This document shows positions 8,700 through 16,280 of a stretch of 64,000 bases of DNA, one piece after another. The stretch spans positions 1 to 64,000 of the forward strand of contig NZ_VEIO01000003.1 in NCBI RefSeq assembly GCF_007680605.1, given 5' to 3'. The DNA comes from Paenibacillus xylanexedens. Lineage in GTDB: Bacteria > Bacillota > Bacilli > Paenibacillales > Paenibacillaceae. The notes beneath the pieces were generated by a model that searched no databases, was not told the origin of the DNA, and was given only the letters and a program-made list of their open reading frames with translations. The translations under genes were made by a program, and so were the position numbers. The first letter of the stretch is position 1. Each line of letters opens with the position of its first letter.

Positions 8700-9788
8700 T
8701 TATTCAAACGCAACCCGTGCGACAGAGATCGTCAGGTTGCCGCTCTTTTTCTTTTCCAGCAGCCAGTGGTCTGCTCCCGAAGAAAGCAGTGCCGCCGGTT
8801 CACTTACGCCATAGGCTCCGGTGTATTTAAATACCGTCTCGGACGGATTGGCAAGTTGCACCGTATTCAGTTCCTCCGGAGTGTAAGTCACGAGTTCCCA
8901 GCCGTACTTGGCGCATAGAGCCAGCAGGCCTTCCTCGTCTTTTTTCAGATCAATGGTGGCAATGTTGCGCACGCTCTTCACGGACAAAGACAGCTCTTCC
9001 AGCGTGGCAAGCACTTCCTGCTCCAACTCCTCCATCGCGGTACCGCGATTGCAGCCCATGCCGAGCACCAGGCTCTTCGGACGGTACAGCACACCGTTGG
9101 TTAGAAAACGTTCCTCTTCCGCCTTCGAAAGCAAACGGTCACTGACCACCAGTGCCGCATTAAACGGGAAAGATTCCGTCTCGGCCATACTACCGAAGAC
9201 CCGGATATGATCCGGTACAGGCTTGTTGTACCGCCACCAGTTGCGTTCGCCTGTCTCCTGAATCAGTGCCACCGGCTCTTCGTTGACCACCGCTGCACTT
9301 ACCGGGGTTGCTTTATCAAAGCTGTCCACGATCCAGCCCAGCTCACGTCCAAACATATCCACCGGGATCGTACCCTGCACGTCCGAAGCTGTCGTGATGA
9401 CGGCACGCGCACCAAGCACTTCCGCCACTTGACGCGTCAGTTCGTTGGCACCGCCAAGGTGACCGGACAGCACGCTAATCACGTTCTCGCCGCGGTCATC
9501 AATGACCAGAACGGCAGGATCGACTTTTTTGTCCACCAATAGCGGAGCAATCATACGTACAACGGCACCGAGAGAAATAAACAGAATGATGCCGTTATAA
9601 CGTTTGAACAGGTCTGGCAGAATCAGCTTCACCGATCCTTCAAACAACGTGTACCCCATCTGCTCCTCGTCCCCACGGGCGAATTTGCTCATATAATAAA
9701 CATCTGTGCCCTGAAACTGCCTTTCGAGGTTACGCACCATCTCCACACCATGCTTGGTAATGGCTACGGCAACAAACGGATTACTCAC
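8700..9788 (-). CDS. cbiG: Cobalt-precorrin-5A hydrolase CbiG
   Basis: CbiG opens the delta-lactone of cobalt-precorrin-5A and releases acetaldehyde, the ring-contraction step of the anaerobic pathway. The 362-residue protein shows the N-terminal domain (VAVAITKHGVEMVRNL), a central LISLGAVVRMIAPLL and SGHLGGANELTRQVA segment, and the C-terminal domain (LVLGMGCNRGTAMEEL through VFKYTGAYGVSEPAALLSSG). The GTG start at 9788 overlaps the 3' end of cbiF by 8 bases and follows GGGAGTG, indicating translational coupling. It is separate from CbiF, as is usual in Bacillus-type clusters. Confidence 0.95.
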   Translation of the reverse strand: MSNPFVAVAITKHGVEMVRNLERQFQGTDVYYMSKFARGDEEQMGYTLFEGSVKLILPDLFKRYNGIILFISLGAVVRMIAPLLVDKKVDPAVLVIDDRGENVISVLSGHLGGANELTRQVAEVLGARAVITTASDVQGTIPVDMFGRELGWIVDSFDKATPVSAAVVNEEPVALIQETGERNWWRYNKPVPDHIRVFGSMAETESFPFNAALVVSDRLLSKAEEERFLTNGVLYRPKSLVLGMGCNRGTAMEELEQEVLATLEELSLSVKSVRNIATIDLKKDEEGLLALCAKYGWELVTYTPEELNTVQLANPSETVFKYTGAYGVSEPAALLSSGADHWLLEKKKSGNLTISVARVAFE

Positions 9789-10581
9789 CGGACTTCACTC
9801 CCTTGCGATAGCCATGGGTAAAAGACTTGTCGTACAGCTTCGAGCGGTGTGCATCCCGGTTCACCAGATCAGGGTCAAGCGCCCAGCCTGCCAAAATCAT
9901 CGCATGCATCGTAATGCCTGCGGCACGCAGATCGGCAGCGAGATTCGCTAGCGTGGTACGCACGATCTTCTGATCCGGCCATGTTGCACGTTGTACTACC
10001 GCCACCGGTGTATCTTCGCTCCACCCTGCCGCAAGGAATTCCACCACGACCTTTTTCGCCAGTGTTGCACTCAGGAAAAGCGCCACCGTACAGTGATGGG
10101 AGGCCAGATCGCGCAACTTCTCCCGTTCAGGCACAGGTGTGCGTCCTTCCGCGCGCGTCAGGATAACGGTCTGTGTCAGTTCGGGCACAGTTAGTTCCGC
10201 TCCCAGCGCCGCTGCCGAAGCAAAGACGGAACTTACACCCGGAATAATCTCATAGTCCACGCCCTGCTGCTTGAGCAGCACCATTTGTTCCAAAATGGCA
10301 CCGTACATCGCCGGATCACCCGTATGTACACGAGCCACACTGCGTCCTGCCCGGACTGCGGTGCACATCAGCTCGACCTGCTGTTCCAAATCCATGCCCG
10401 AGCTTTGCAGCACCTCGGCTTCGGGTTTGGCTGTCGCAATCAGTTCATCATTCACGAGGGAATCCGTGTACAGAACGAGGTCGGCATTTTTCAGAATATT
10501 CGAGCCCTTGACCGTAATCAGCTCGGGATCTCCCGGGCCAGCACCAACGATGTACACTTTTGCTTCTAATGTTTTCATCAT
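9781..10581 (-). CDS. cbiF: Cobalt-precorrin-4 C11-methyltransferase CbiF
   Basis: CbiF transfers a methyl group from S-adenosylmethionine to C11 of cobalt-precorrin-4. The 266-residue protein is a canonical tetrapyrrole methylase: VYIVGAGPGDPELITVKG at the N-terminus, the HTGDPAMYGAILEQ substrate loop and IIPGVSSVFASAAALGAELT, with LSATLAKKVV in the C-terminal domain. Its ATG overlaps the cbiL stop codon (ATGA type), and its end overlaps cbiG, so cbiL-cbiF-cbiG form a tight translational unit. Confidence 0.95.
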   Translation of the reverse strand: MMKTLEAKVYIVGAGPGDPELITVKGSNILKNADLVLYTDSLVNDELIATAKPEAEVLQSSGMDLEQQVELMCTAVRAGRSVARVHTGDPAMYGAILEQMVLLKQQGVDYEIIPGVSSVFASAAALGAELTVPELTQTVILTRAEGRTPVPEREKLRDLASHHCTVALFLSATLAKKVVVEFLAAGWSEDTPVAVVQRATWPDQKIVRTTLANLAADLRAAGITMHAMILAGWALDPDLVNRDAHRSKLYDKSFTHGYRKGVKSGE

Positions 10582-11300
10582 TTGCTCACCACCATCAGGC
10601 TCAAATATTCCAGCTCCTGCCCTTTCAGTTCACGGGCGTCACGCCAGACCAATTCATAAGGAGAAGTAACCTTGGTAACCACCGACGCTTTGCCGCCAAG
10701 TCCCATCTCGTCCAGCAGCTCCAGCATCGGGTCAAGCACTTTTGCTACCTTAATAAACACAATCGTATCGTGATGCTCAATCGCCTGCCGCATCGCTTCT
10801 TTATCCGCCGTCGCCGGAATAATGCCGACCTGCTCGTCGCCATCTGCCAGATGAATATCGAGTGCAGCCGCCGCACCAAGAACAGAGGATATGCCCGGAA
10901 TCGAGCTAATCGGAACTTCAGGATGCAGTTCACGCATGAGACGTGCAAGGTGGATAAAGGTACTGTATAAGTTCGGATCACCTTCCGTCACAAAAGCGAC
11001 ATCCTTGCCTTGCTTCAGCGCTTCCCAGCACGCTTCCACGGTTTTGCCCCACTCGCGCTCCAGCACGACAGGGTCTTTGGTCATCGGAAAGATCAGCCCC
11101 AGCATCTCTTTCTCCTCTGGATTCACGTACAATTCCACGATCTCGTGGGCGTAGGATTTACCGCCTTTGCGTTTCTTCGGGTAGGCGACCACCGGGCACT
11201 CGCGGATCATCCGGTAGGCTTTGACCGTAATCAGCTCCGGGTCTCCCGGCCCAACGCCCACGCCATACAGTGTACCAACGTTAACTCCGGCTCCTGTCAC
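10578..11300 (-). CDS. cbiL: Cobalt-precorrin-2 C20-methyltransferase CbiL
   Basis: CbiL methylates C20 of cobalt-precorrin-2 using S-adenosylmethionine. The 240-residue frame shows the methylase motifs GVGVGPGDPELITVKAYRMI, FVTEGDPNLYSTFIHLARLM and SIPGISSVLGAAAALDI. The GTG at 11300 has a poor upstream RBS. A much stronger AAAGGGGG at 11372-11379 sits 8 bases before an in-frame ATT at 11363, with no stop between, so translation may begin there and add 21 Ser/Thr/Gly/Asn-rich residues. The 3' end overlaps cbiF by 4 bases. Confidence 0.93.
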   Translation of the reverse strand: MTGAGVNVGTLYGVGVGPGDPELITVKAYRMIRECPVVAYPKKRKGGKSYAHEIVELYVNPEEKEMLGLIFPMTKDPVVLEREWGKTVEACWEALKQGKDVAFVTEGDPNLYSTFIHLARLMRELHPEVPISSIPGISSVLGAAAALDIHLADGDEQVGIIPATADKEAMRQAIEHHDTIVFIKVAKVLDPMLELLDEMGLGGKASVVTKVTSPYELVWRDARELKGQELEYLSLMVVSK

Positions 11301-11397
11301 GCTCGCTGATGAACTTCCCGTATGAATTCCAGTACTATTGATGTTTCCTGTTGTTGTGCTAATGCTACTCTCCCCCTTTGGTTCCTTGCCAAAAAAA

Positions 11398-12681
11398 CTA
11401 TTCTGCTCCGTTCACAGCTTCCGCTTCGTCTGCTGCAATATATTGGCCTGTAATCACATAGATCGGGTTCAATCCGTCAAAACGGGTCATATTCAGGATC
11501 GGCTTGCTCCGCGCCGTCTGCAGCAGGGTCACGGAGGCGTCCATGCCTGCATCGCGCATCGCCTTCATGCTGTCATGCAGCGTTTCGATGGTCGCTGCAT
11601 TCACCACGATGCGTCCCTCGGGGCGCAGCCGGGACGCACACAGGGCGATCAGCTGCGCGAGCTCGCCGCCGCTGCCGCCAATGAACACCGCATCCGGTTC
11701 GGGCAGTTCGTCCAGCCCCGCTGGCGCTTTGGCATGCAGGACGGTAAAATCCGTCCGGAATTTGACACGGTTGGCCTCGATGTTCACGAGGTCACCCTCG
11801 TTCTTTTCGATGGCGAAGACCTGGCCCCGCGGCGCCAGCCGCGTGCACTCCACCGCCACCGAGCCCGAACCTGCGCCGATATCCCACACGATGCTGTCCT
11901 CGCCCAGTTTCAGCTCGGACAAGCTGAACGCGCGGACTTCACGCTTGGTGATGAGGCCCTTCTCGGGTTTGCGTTGATGGAATTCCTCATCTGCAAACCC
12001 GAAGCCTTTGCGCGGCGCCGGTGCATCTTTGCGGCGCAGTAAAATGACGACGTTCAGCGGGCTGCACTCAGCCGCTACCAGCTCGTCCAGGGTGTAATGG
12101 CGGGCACGCTCGTCTGCCGCGCCCAGGTTCTCTGCAACGTAGGCATCATACTCGGTCATGCCGAACTGTTGCAGGTACGCCCCGATCGCAGCGGGGCTGT
12201 TGTGCTCGTCCGTGAGCAGCGCCACTTTGGCTTTGCCATCGATGCGCTGGGCGAGGCCTTTGAGCGGGCGACCGTGCACGCTTTCGAGCACGGCGTCGTG
12301 CCAGCTCTCGCCAAGCCTCGCGAATGCCAGCTGCAACGAGCTGAGATTAGGCCGGATGTCCAGTTGATCCGGGCCGAGCTTGCGCGCGAAATACCCGGCG
12401 ATGCCGTAAAACAGCGGGTCCCCCGAGGCGAGCACAACGATGTTGTGCGTGTCCTGCAACGTTTTTATTTTCGCAACGAGGTCACTCAAACTGCTCTTGA
12501 TCACCAGCTTCTCTCCCGCAAACGCCGGGAAAAATTGCAGCAGACGCTCGCCGCCGACCAGCACATCAGCCTCCTGAATCAAACTCAGGCTCTCTGCTGT
12601 AAGTCCGGCTGCCCCCTCTTCGCCTACGCCAATAATGCGGATGTTACGATTCTTTGCTCCAGTTGTTGTGTTCGAGTTCAC
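11398..12681 (-). CDS. cbiET: Cobalt-precorrin-7 methyltransferase/decarboxylase CbiET (CobL type)
   Basis: This 427-residue fusion joins CbiE (C5 methyltransferase) and CbiT (C15 methyltransferase and C12-acetate decarboxylase). The CbiE half has IRIIGVGEEGAAGLTAESL and VVLASGDPLFYGIAGYFARKL; the CbiT half, from ~residue 230, opens with GLITKREVRAFSLSEL and has the Rossmann SAM site VWDIGAGSGSVAVE and AIEKNEGDLVNIEAN. The GTG at 12681 overlaps cbiD by 38 bases and has GGGGAGGG about 8 bases upstream. Fused CbiET is common in Bacillus-type clusters. The 5' end encodes Asn/Thr residues like those at the starts of cbiA and cbiL. Confidence 0.95.
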   Translation of the reverse strand: MNSNTTTGAKNRNIRIIGVGEEGAAGLTAESLSLIQEADVLVGGERLLQFFPAFAGEKLVIKSSLSDLVAKIKTLQDTHNIVVLASGDPLFYGIAGYFARKLGPDQLDIRPNLSSLQLAFARLGESWHDAVLESVHGRPLKGLAQRIDGKAKVALLTDEHNSPAAIGAYLQQFGMTEYDAYVAENLGAADERARHYTLDELVAAECSPLNVVILLRRKDAPAPRKGFGFADEEFHQRKPEKGLITKREVRAFSLSELKLGEDSIVWDIGAGSGSVAVECTRLAPRGQVFAIEKNEGDLVNIEANRVKFRTDFTVLHAKAPAGLDELPEPDAVFIGGSGGELAQLIALCASRLRPEGRIVVNAATIETLHDSMKAMRDAGMDASVTLLQTARSKPILNMTRFDGLNPIYVITGQYIAADEAEAVNGAE

Positions 12682-13798
12682 TGATTTCCGCCCTCCCCAG
12701 TTCCATTCCTTTCATGGTGACCAGCACCACTTCCACCGTTACGCCGCCGCCCGCATGTTCCAGACAGTGCTGGCAGGCATAAAGGCATAACTTTTCAAAA
12801 TAAGGCAAATATCCCGCTTCGGTCATCATATCCGCCACCTGAGTCGCCGTGTTGGCTTCCTCGATCGCTTGCGCCAGTTCATCGCCGGCCCCGGTTTCGC
12901 GAGCCACGGACGCAAGAAATCCAAAATCCACCGGCGCACTCTTGGAGTGCACCATCATGACCCCTTGAGCCACTTTGGCGAATTTGCCCGGCATCCCGAC
13001 CAGACTGATGCGTTTCATGCCCAGCCGTTTCCCGTGCTTGATCGCAAAGCCGACAAAGTCACCCATCTGAATAAAGGCTTCTTCCGGCAGTTCGGGCATC
13101 ATTTTCATCGCATATTTCTCACTGCTGCCACCTGTCGTCAGCACAATATGCTCGCAGCCGGAAGCCTGCGCGACGGAAATCGCCTGTACCACACTGGCTT
13201 TGTACGCCGAAGTAGAGAACGGAACGACCACACCTCGTGTACCTAAAATGGAGATACCGCCAAGGATGCCAAGCCGCGCATTGAGCGTTTTTTTCGCAAT
13301 CTCTTCGCCGTCCGGAACGCTGATGACTACTCGCACCCCTCTCGCGGTGCCATGCTCGGTCAGCACTTGGGTCACGGCTTCGGTGATCATACGCCGCGGC
13401 ACGGGATTAATCGCTGCTTCGCCTACGGGCACGGGCAATCCAGGTTTGGTGACGCGACCGACACCGATACCCCCATCCAGCTCTACCCCCGGCTCGTCCC
13501 GCCAGGAAACATGCGCAATGATTTTCGCCAAATGCGTAGCGTCCGGGTCATCCCCGGCATCCTTGATCGTGGCACAGGTTGCTGTACCGTCCGTCATCAG
13601 CTCCTGCTCGATCAGCTCGAACGAGTGGTCAAAGCCGGCGGGCAAGGAAACCACGGCTTGTGCAGGAATATGCCCCGTTAACAGGAGCTGCGTCGCGCCT
13701 TTGGCAACCGCTGTAGCACACGCCCCGGTCGTAAAGCCGGAACGCATCGGTTTATCCGGGTCCGGTGCTTCTCCGCTCTTCATGCGTTTCTTTTCCAT
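12644..13798 (-). CDS. cbiD: Cobalt-precorrin-5B C1-methyltransferase CbiD
   Basis: CbiD methylates C1 after CbiG action in the anaerobic route and is a marker for that route. The 384-residue protein shows the family start MRSGFTTGACATAVAKGA, then VSLPAGFDHSFELIEQE, GVGRVTKPGLPVPVGEAAINPVPR and VLTTGGSSEKYAM. I start it at the ATG at 13798, which has GGGAGG 9 bases upstream; an in-frame ATG at 13885 has no RBS and would add 29 low-complexity residues. The 3' end overlaps cbiET by 38 bases. Upstream lies the ~980 bp repeat island, so the operon may need an extra promoter or readthrough here. Confidence 0.95.
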   Translation of the reverse strand: MEKKRMKSGEAPDPDKPMRSGFTTGACATAVAKGATQLLLTGHIPAQAVVSLPAGFDHSFELIEQELMTDGTATCATIKDAGDDPDATHLAKIIAHVSWRDEPGVELDGGIGVGRVTKPGLPVPVGEAAINPVPRRMITEAVTQVLTEHGTARGVRVVISVPDGEEIAKKTLNARLGILGGISILGTRGVVVPFSTSAYKASVVQAISVAQASGCEHIVLTTGGSSEKYAMKMMPELPEEAFIQMGDFVGFAIKHGKRLGMKRISLVGMPGKFAKVAQGVMMVHSKSAPVDFGFLASVARETGAGDELAQAIEEANTATQVADMMTEAGYLPYFEKLCLYACQHCLEHAGGGVTVEVVLVTMKGMELGRAEISELEHNNWSKES

Positions 13799-14153
13799 GG
13801 CTTTGAACCTCCCGTCCTTTCTAGATGCTCGCTTGTTGGTTGGACTTATGTTGACTGTGGCTGTTGGCTGATGTTGATTGTTCATTGTTGATTGTTGTTT
13901 GTTGTTTAGTCTTGTATGAATTGTTGATTCATTGATTTTTAGTTGTACTTAACAACTGTGGCGCTAGTAAATGTAAACGAACCAACTGGAGAGCGTTAGA
14001 AGGTGCTGGACTAGACTTGCACTCACCGTCCCCACATGCTAACGACCGTACAATAATCATTCGTAGCATTAGAAGTTGCTAGACAAAACTCATACCACTG
14101 GTGGCCCACGCATTAACCATCTCAGTTACTTAATAGCAACTACAAGTATATCC

Positions 14154-14361
14154 AAGCGCTAACGATCACAGATAACGTTATTTGGCCTAATTTGCCCTCG
14201 CTGGAATTCTAACGATCTCAGGAGACGCTATTTCACCAAAATGGTGCAATTCCCAGCGCTTTCGAGTGGTTTTGAGTGAAATAACGTTCCTCAGGATCGT
14301 TAGAATTTCAAAAGACTGATTTTACGCCAAATAAGCTTCCTGGTGATCGTTAGAAGTTGCT
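14154..14361. repeat. Nested inverted-repeat element, copy B
   Basis: This 208-base element begins AAGCGCTAACGATCACAG and ends GATCGTTAGAAGTTGCT. It has four related boxes: two forward (CTAACGATC ... CGTTATTT or CGCTATTT at ~14158 and ~14209) and two inverted (AAATAACG ... GATCGTTAG at ~14279 and ~14329). Boxes 1/4 and 2/3 can pair, giving a long two-step hairpin. By my alignment it differs from copy C at only 3 positions. Confidence 0.85.
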
Positions 14362-14436
14362 GGAGCGGAACCCCAATCTCTGGTGACTCGCACGCTAAGG
14401 ATCTCGTTTACTTTGACACCTGTTACACCCACGACT

Positions 14437-14644
14437 AAGCGCTAACGATCACAGATAACGTTATTTGGCCTAATTTGCCCTCGCTGGAATTCTAACGATC
14501 TCAGGAGACGCTATTTCACCAAAATGGTGCCATTTCCAGCGCTTTCGAGTGGTTTTGAGCGAAATAACGTTCCTCAGGATCGTTAGAATTTCAAAAGACT
14601 GATTTTACGCCAAATAAGCTTCCTGGTGATCGTTAGAAGTTGCT
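14437..14644. repeat. Nested inverted-repeat element, copy C
   Basis: A direct repeat of copy B, 208 bases, offset by 283 bases, with 3 differences that all fall in the central loop (near 14531, 14535 and 14560). The very high identity implies recent duplication or gene conversion. The 75-base spacer between copies contains a degraded box (CGCTAAGGATCTCGTTTAC). Confidence 0.85.
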
Positions 14645-14780
14645 AAATCAAACTTCCGACCTCTTCCAGTTCTCATTAGGACGCGGCACAGTTAATTAAC
14701 CAACCTTTAATCAGATAAGGTAGATTTCGTTTGACCTTACTGATCGAGGCCCGCCACCTCGCTACTCCCGCCCAGCCTCT

Positions 14781-15437
14781 CTATGCCTTCACAGCCATCA
14801 ACGAGATGGCATTAAGTGCTGCCACAACGATTGTACTGCCGCCTTTGCGACCGATGTTGGTGATAAAAGGAATGTCCAGCTTGCGTAGCTCGTCCTTGGA
14901 CTCGGCCGCGGATACAAAACCTACCGGCATGCCGATGATCAGCCCCGGCTTGGCCTCGCCCTCTTTGACAAGACGAATTAACTCCAGCAACGCCGTTGGC
15001 GCGTTACCGATAGCGTAGATGCCCCCGTCATACATTTGGGTTGCTTTGCGTGTCGAGATGATCGCACGAGTAGTGTTGAGGCGTTTGGCTTCTTCCATCA
15101 CATCCGGATCGGAAATATGTACATGTACATCGCCGCCAAAACCGCGGATACGATCCTTGCTCACGCCTGCCTGAATCATCTGCACATCTGCAATAACAGA
15201 TTGGCCTGCGCGTAGCGCGGCGATACCTGCCTGGATTGCATCCGGGTGAAACACCATGCTGCGGCCGAGTTCAAAATCAGCCGAAGCATGAATGACACGC
15301 TGTACGACCGGATACTGCTCATCGGTAAACGGGTGCTCCCCCAGTTCCTCCGTAATCATCTCAAAACTTTTACCTTCAATTTCCTGAGGTTGCACGGTCA
15401 GCGGTTTAAACTCTGTTTTAAAATCCACCCGAATCAC
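14781..15437 (-). CDS. cbiC: Cobalt-precorrin-8 methylmutase CbiC
   Basis: CbiC moves the methyl group from C11 to C12, giving cobyrinate. The 218-residue protein contains the catalytic histidine region QRVIHASADFELGRSMVF, then DVQMIQAGVSK, AIGNAPTALLELIRLVKEG and GLIIGMPVGFVSAAESKDEL. The start is a GTG with a weak purine-rich upstream region. A 72-base gap separates it from cbiJ, consistent with one transcript. Confidence 0.95.
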   Translation of the reverse strand: MIRVDFKTEFKPLTVQPQEIEGKSFEMITEELGEHPFTDEQYPVVQRVIHASADFELGRSMVFHPDAIQAGIAALRAGQSVIADVQMIQAGVSKDRIRGFGGDVHVHISDPDVMEEAKRLNTTRAIISTRKATQMYDGGIYAIGNAPTALLELIRLVKEGEAKPGLIIGMPVGFVSAAESKDELRKLDIPFITNIGRKGGSTIVVAALNAISLMAVKA

Positions 15438-15509
15438 TCCATTCTTCTTTCCATATTTACAATCAAGCTGTTCAAAGTTGCGTTATTCAAATTAAGCCTA
15501 TCAGGGAAA

Positions 15510-16280
15510 TCATTGCCCCAGAATCCCTTTCAGCTCGTGCAATACACCGTCAAAATGATCAAACACCGTGCCAAACTCCGCCTCTGGACGTGAGATCAGC
15601 ACAACATGAATGCCCAGCTCCAGTGCAGACTGGATCTTCTCGTCCACGGCTCCGGTTTTGCCGCTTTCCTTGGTGACCATCACCGTTGTTGCATAGTGCT
15701 TGTAAAGTGCCTCATTCATTTCTCGGGAAAAAGGTCCTTGCATCGCAATAATATTGCGCTGCTCTACGCCCAGCTCACCGCATTTCTCCATATTGTCGAG
15801 ACGGGGGAGCATTCGTGCAACAAGTCGTATATCCGGATCACCGAGCAGGTGCTTGGTGAAGATTTGCAGCGTTTTGCTACCTGTCGTCAGCATGACGGAG
15901 CCTTTCAGCTCTTTGGCCTTGAGTGCTGCGTCATCATAAGATGACACGACATGTAATAGTTCATGGTCATCATAAGCAAGCCCGGTTCGTTCGTAACGAA
16001 TGTAAGGGATGCCCGCCTGTTTCGCGGCTTCCATGGCATTCGCATGGGCTTCTTCGGCAAAAGGATGACTCGCATCCACAAGCACAGGGGTGTTTTTTTC
16101 ACGGATCAACTGCACCATCGCCTCTACGGTCAATCGGCCCGTCCGCACAGGTAAGCCGGCTTCGGTCAGACTTTGGGCTGCGCTATCGGTCACAACCGAG
16201 GTCAGGACGTTATGTCCTTGTTGCTGGATTCGGATCGCAAGTTCGCGTGCATCACTGGTACCGCATAACATGAGGATCAT
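15510..16280 (-). CDS. cbiJ: Cobalt-precorrin-6A reductase CbiJ/CobK
   Basis: This 256-residue enzyme reduces the macrocycle of cobalt-precorrin-6A with a nicotinamide cofactor. The family pattern is clear: MILMLCGTSDARELAIRIQQQGHNVLTSVVTDS at the start, LVDASHPFAEEAHANAMEAAK, a central LTTGSKTL and C-terminal MVTKESGKTGAVDEKIQSALE. Its ATG overlaps the stop of cbiX by 4 bases, so the two are translationally coupled. Confidence 0.94.
   Translation of the reverse strand: MILMLCGTSDARELAIRIQQQGHNVLTSVVTDSAAQSLTEAGLPVRTGRLTVEAMVQLIREKNTPVLVDASHPFAEEAHANAMEAAKQAGIPYIRYERTGLAYDDHELLHVVSSYDDAALKAKELKGSVMLTTGSKTLQIFTKHLLGDPDIRLVARMLPRLDNMEKCGELGVEQRNIIAMQGPFSREMNEALYKHYATTVMVTKESGKTGAVDEKIQSALELGIHVVLISRPEAEFGTVFDHFDGVLHELKGILGQ

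Larger units (their letters stand above)
13799..14780. other. Repeat island between cbiC and cbiD
   Basis: No gene is supported in these ~980 bases. Two nearly identical 208 bp elements (14154-14361 and 14437-14644) are flanked by older, degraded relatives. Segments near 14009, 14069 and 14350 each read roughly (C/G)(A/G)TTAGAA(G)GTTGCT, followed 40-60 bases on by a degenerate GCTAACGATC-type box, as if the island grew by repeated tandem duplication. The stretch 13860-13940 is rich in TTGTTGATTG-like short repeats. Confidence 0.6.

Noticed and set aside
8506..8814. 102-codon plus-strand frame with HTNAGWSND repeats
   Set aside because: No RBS; it reads through a 39-bp tandem repeat and then into the antisense strand of cbiG.
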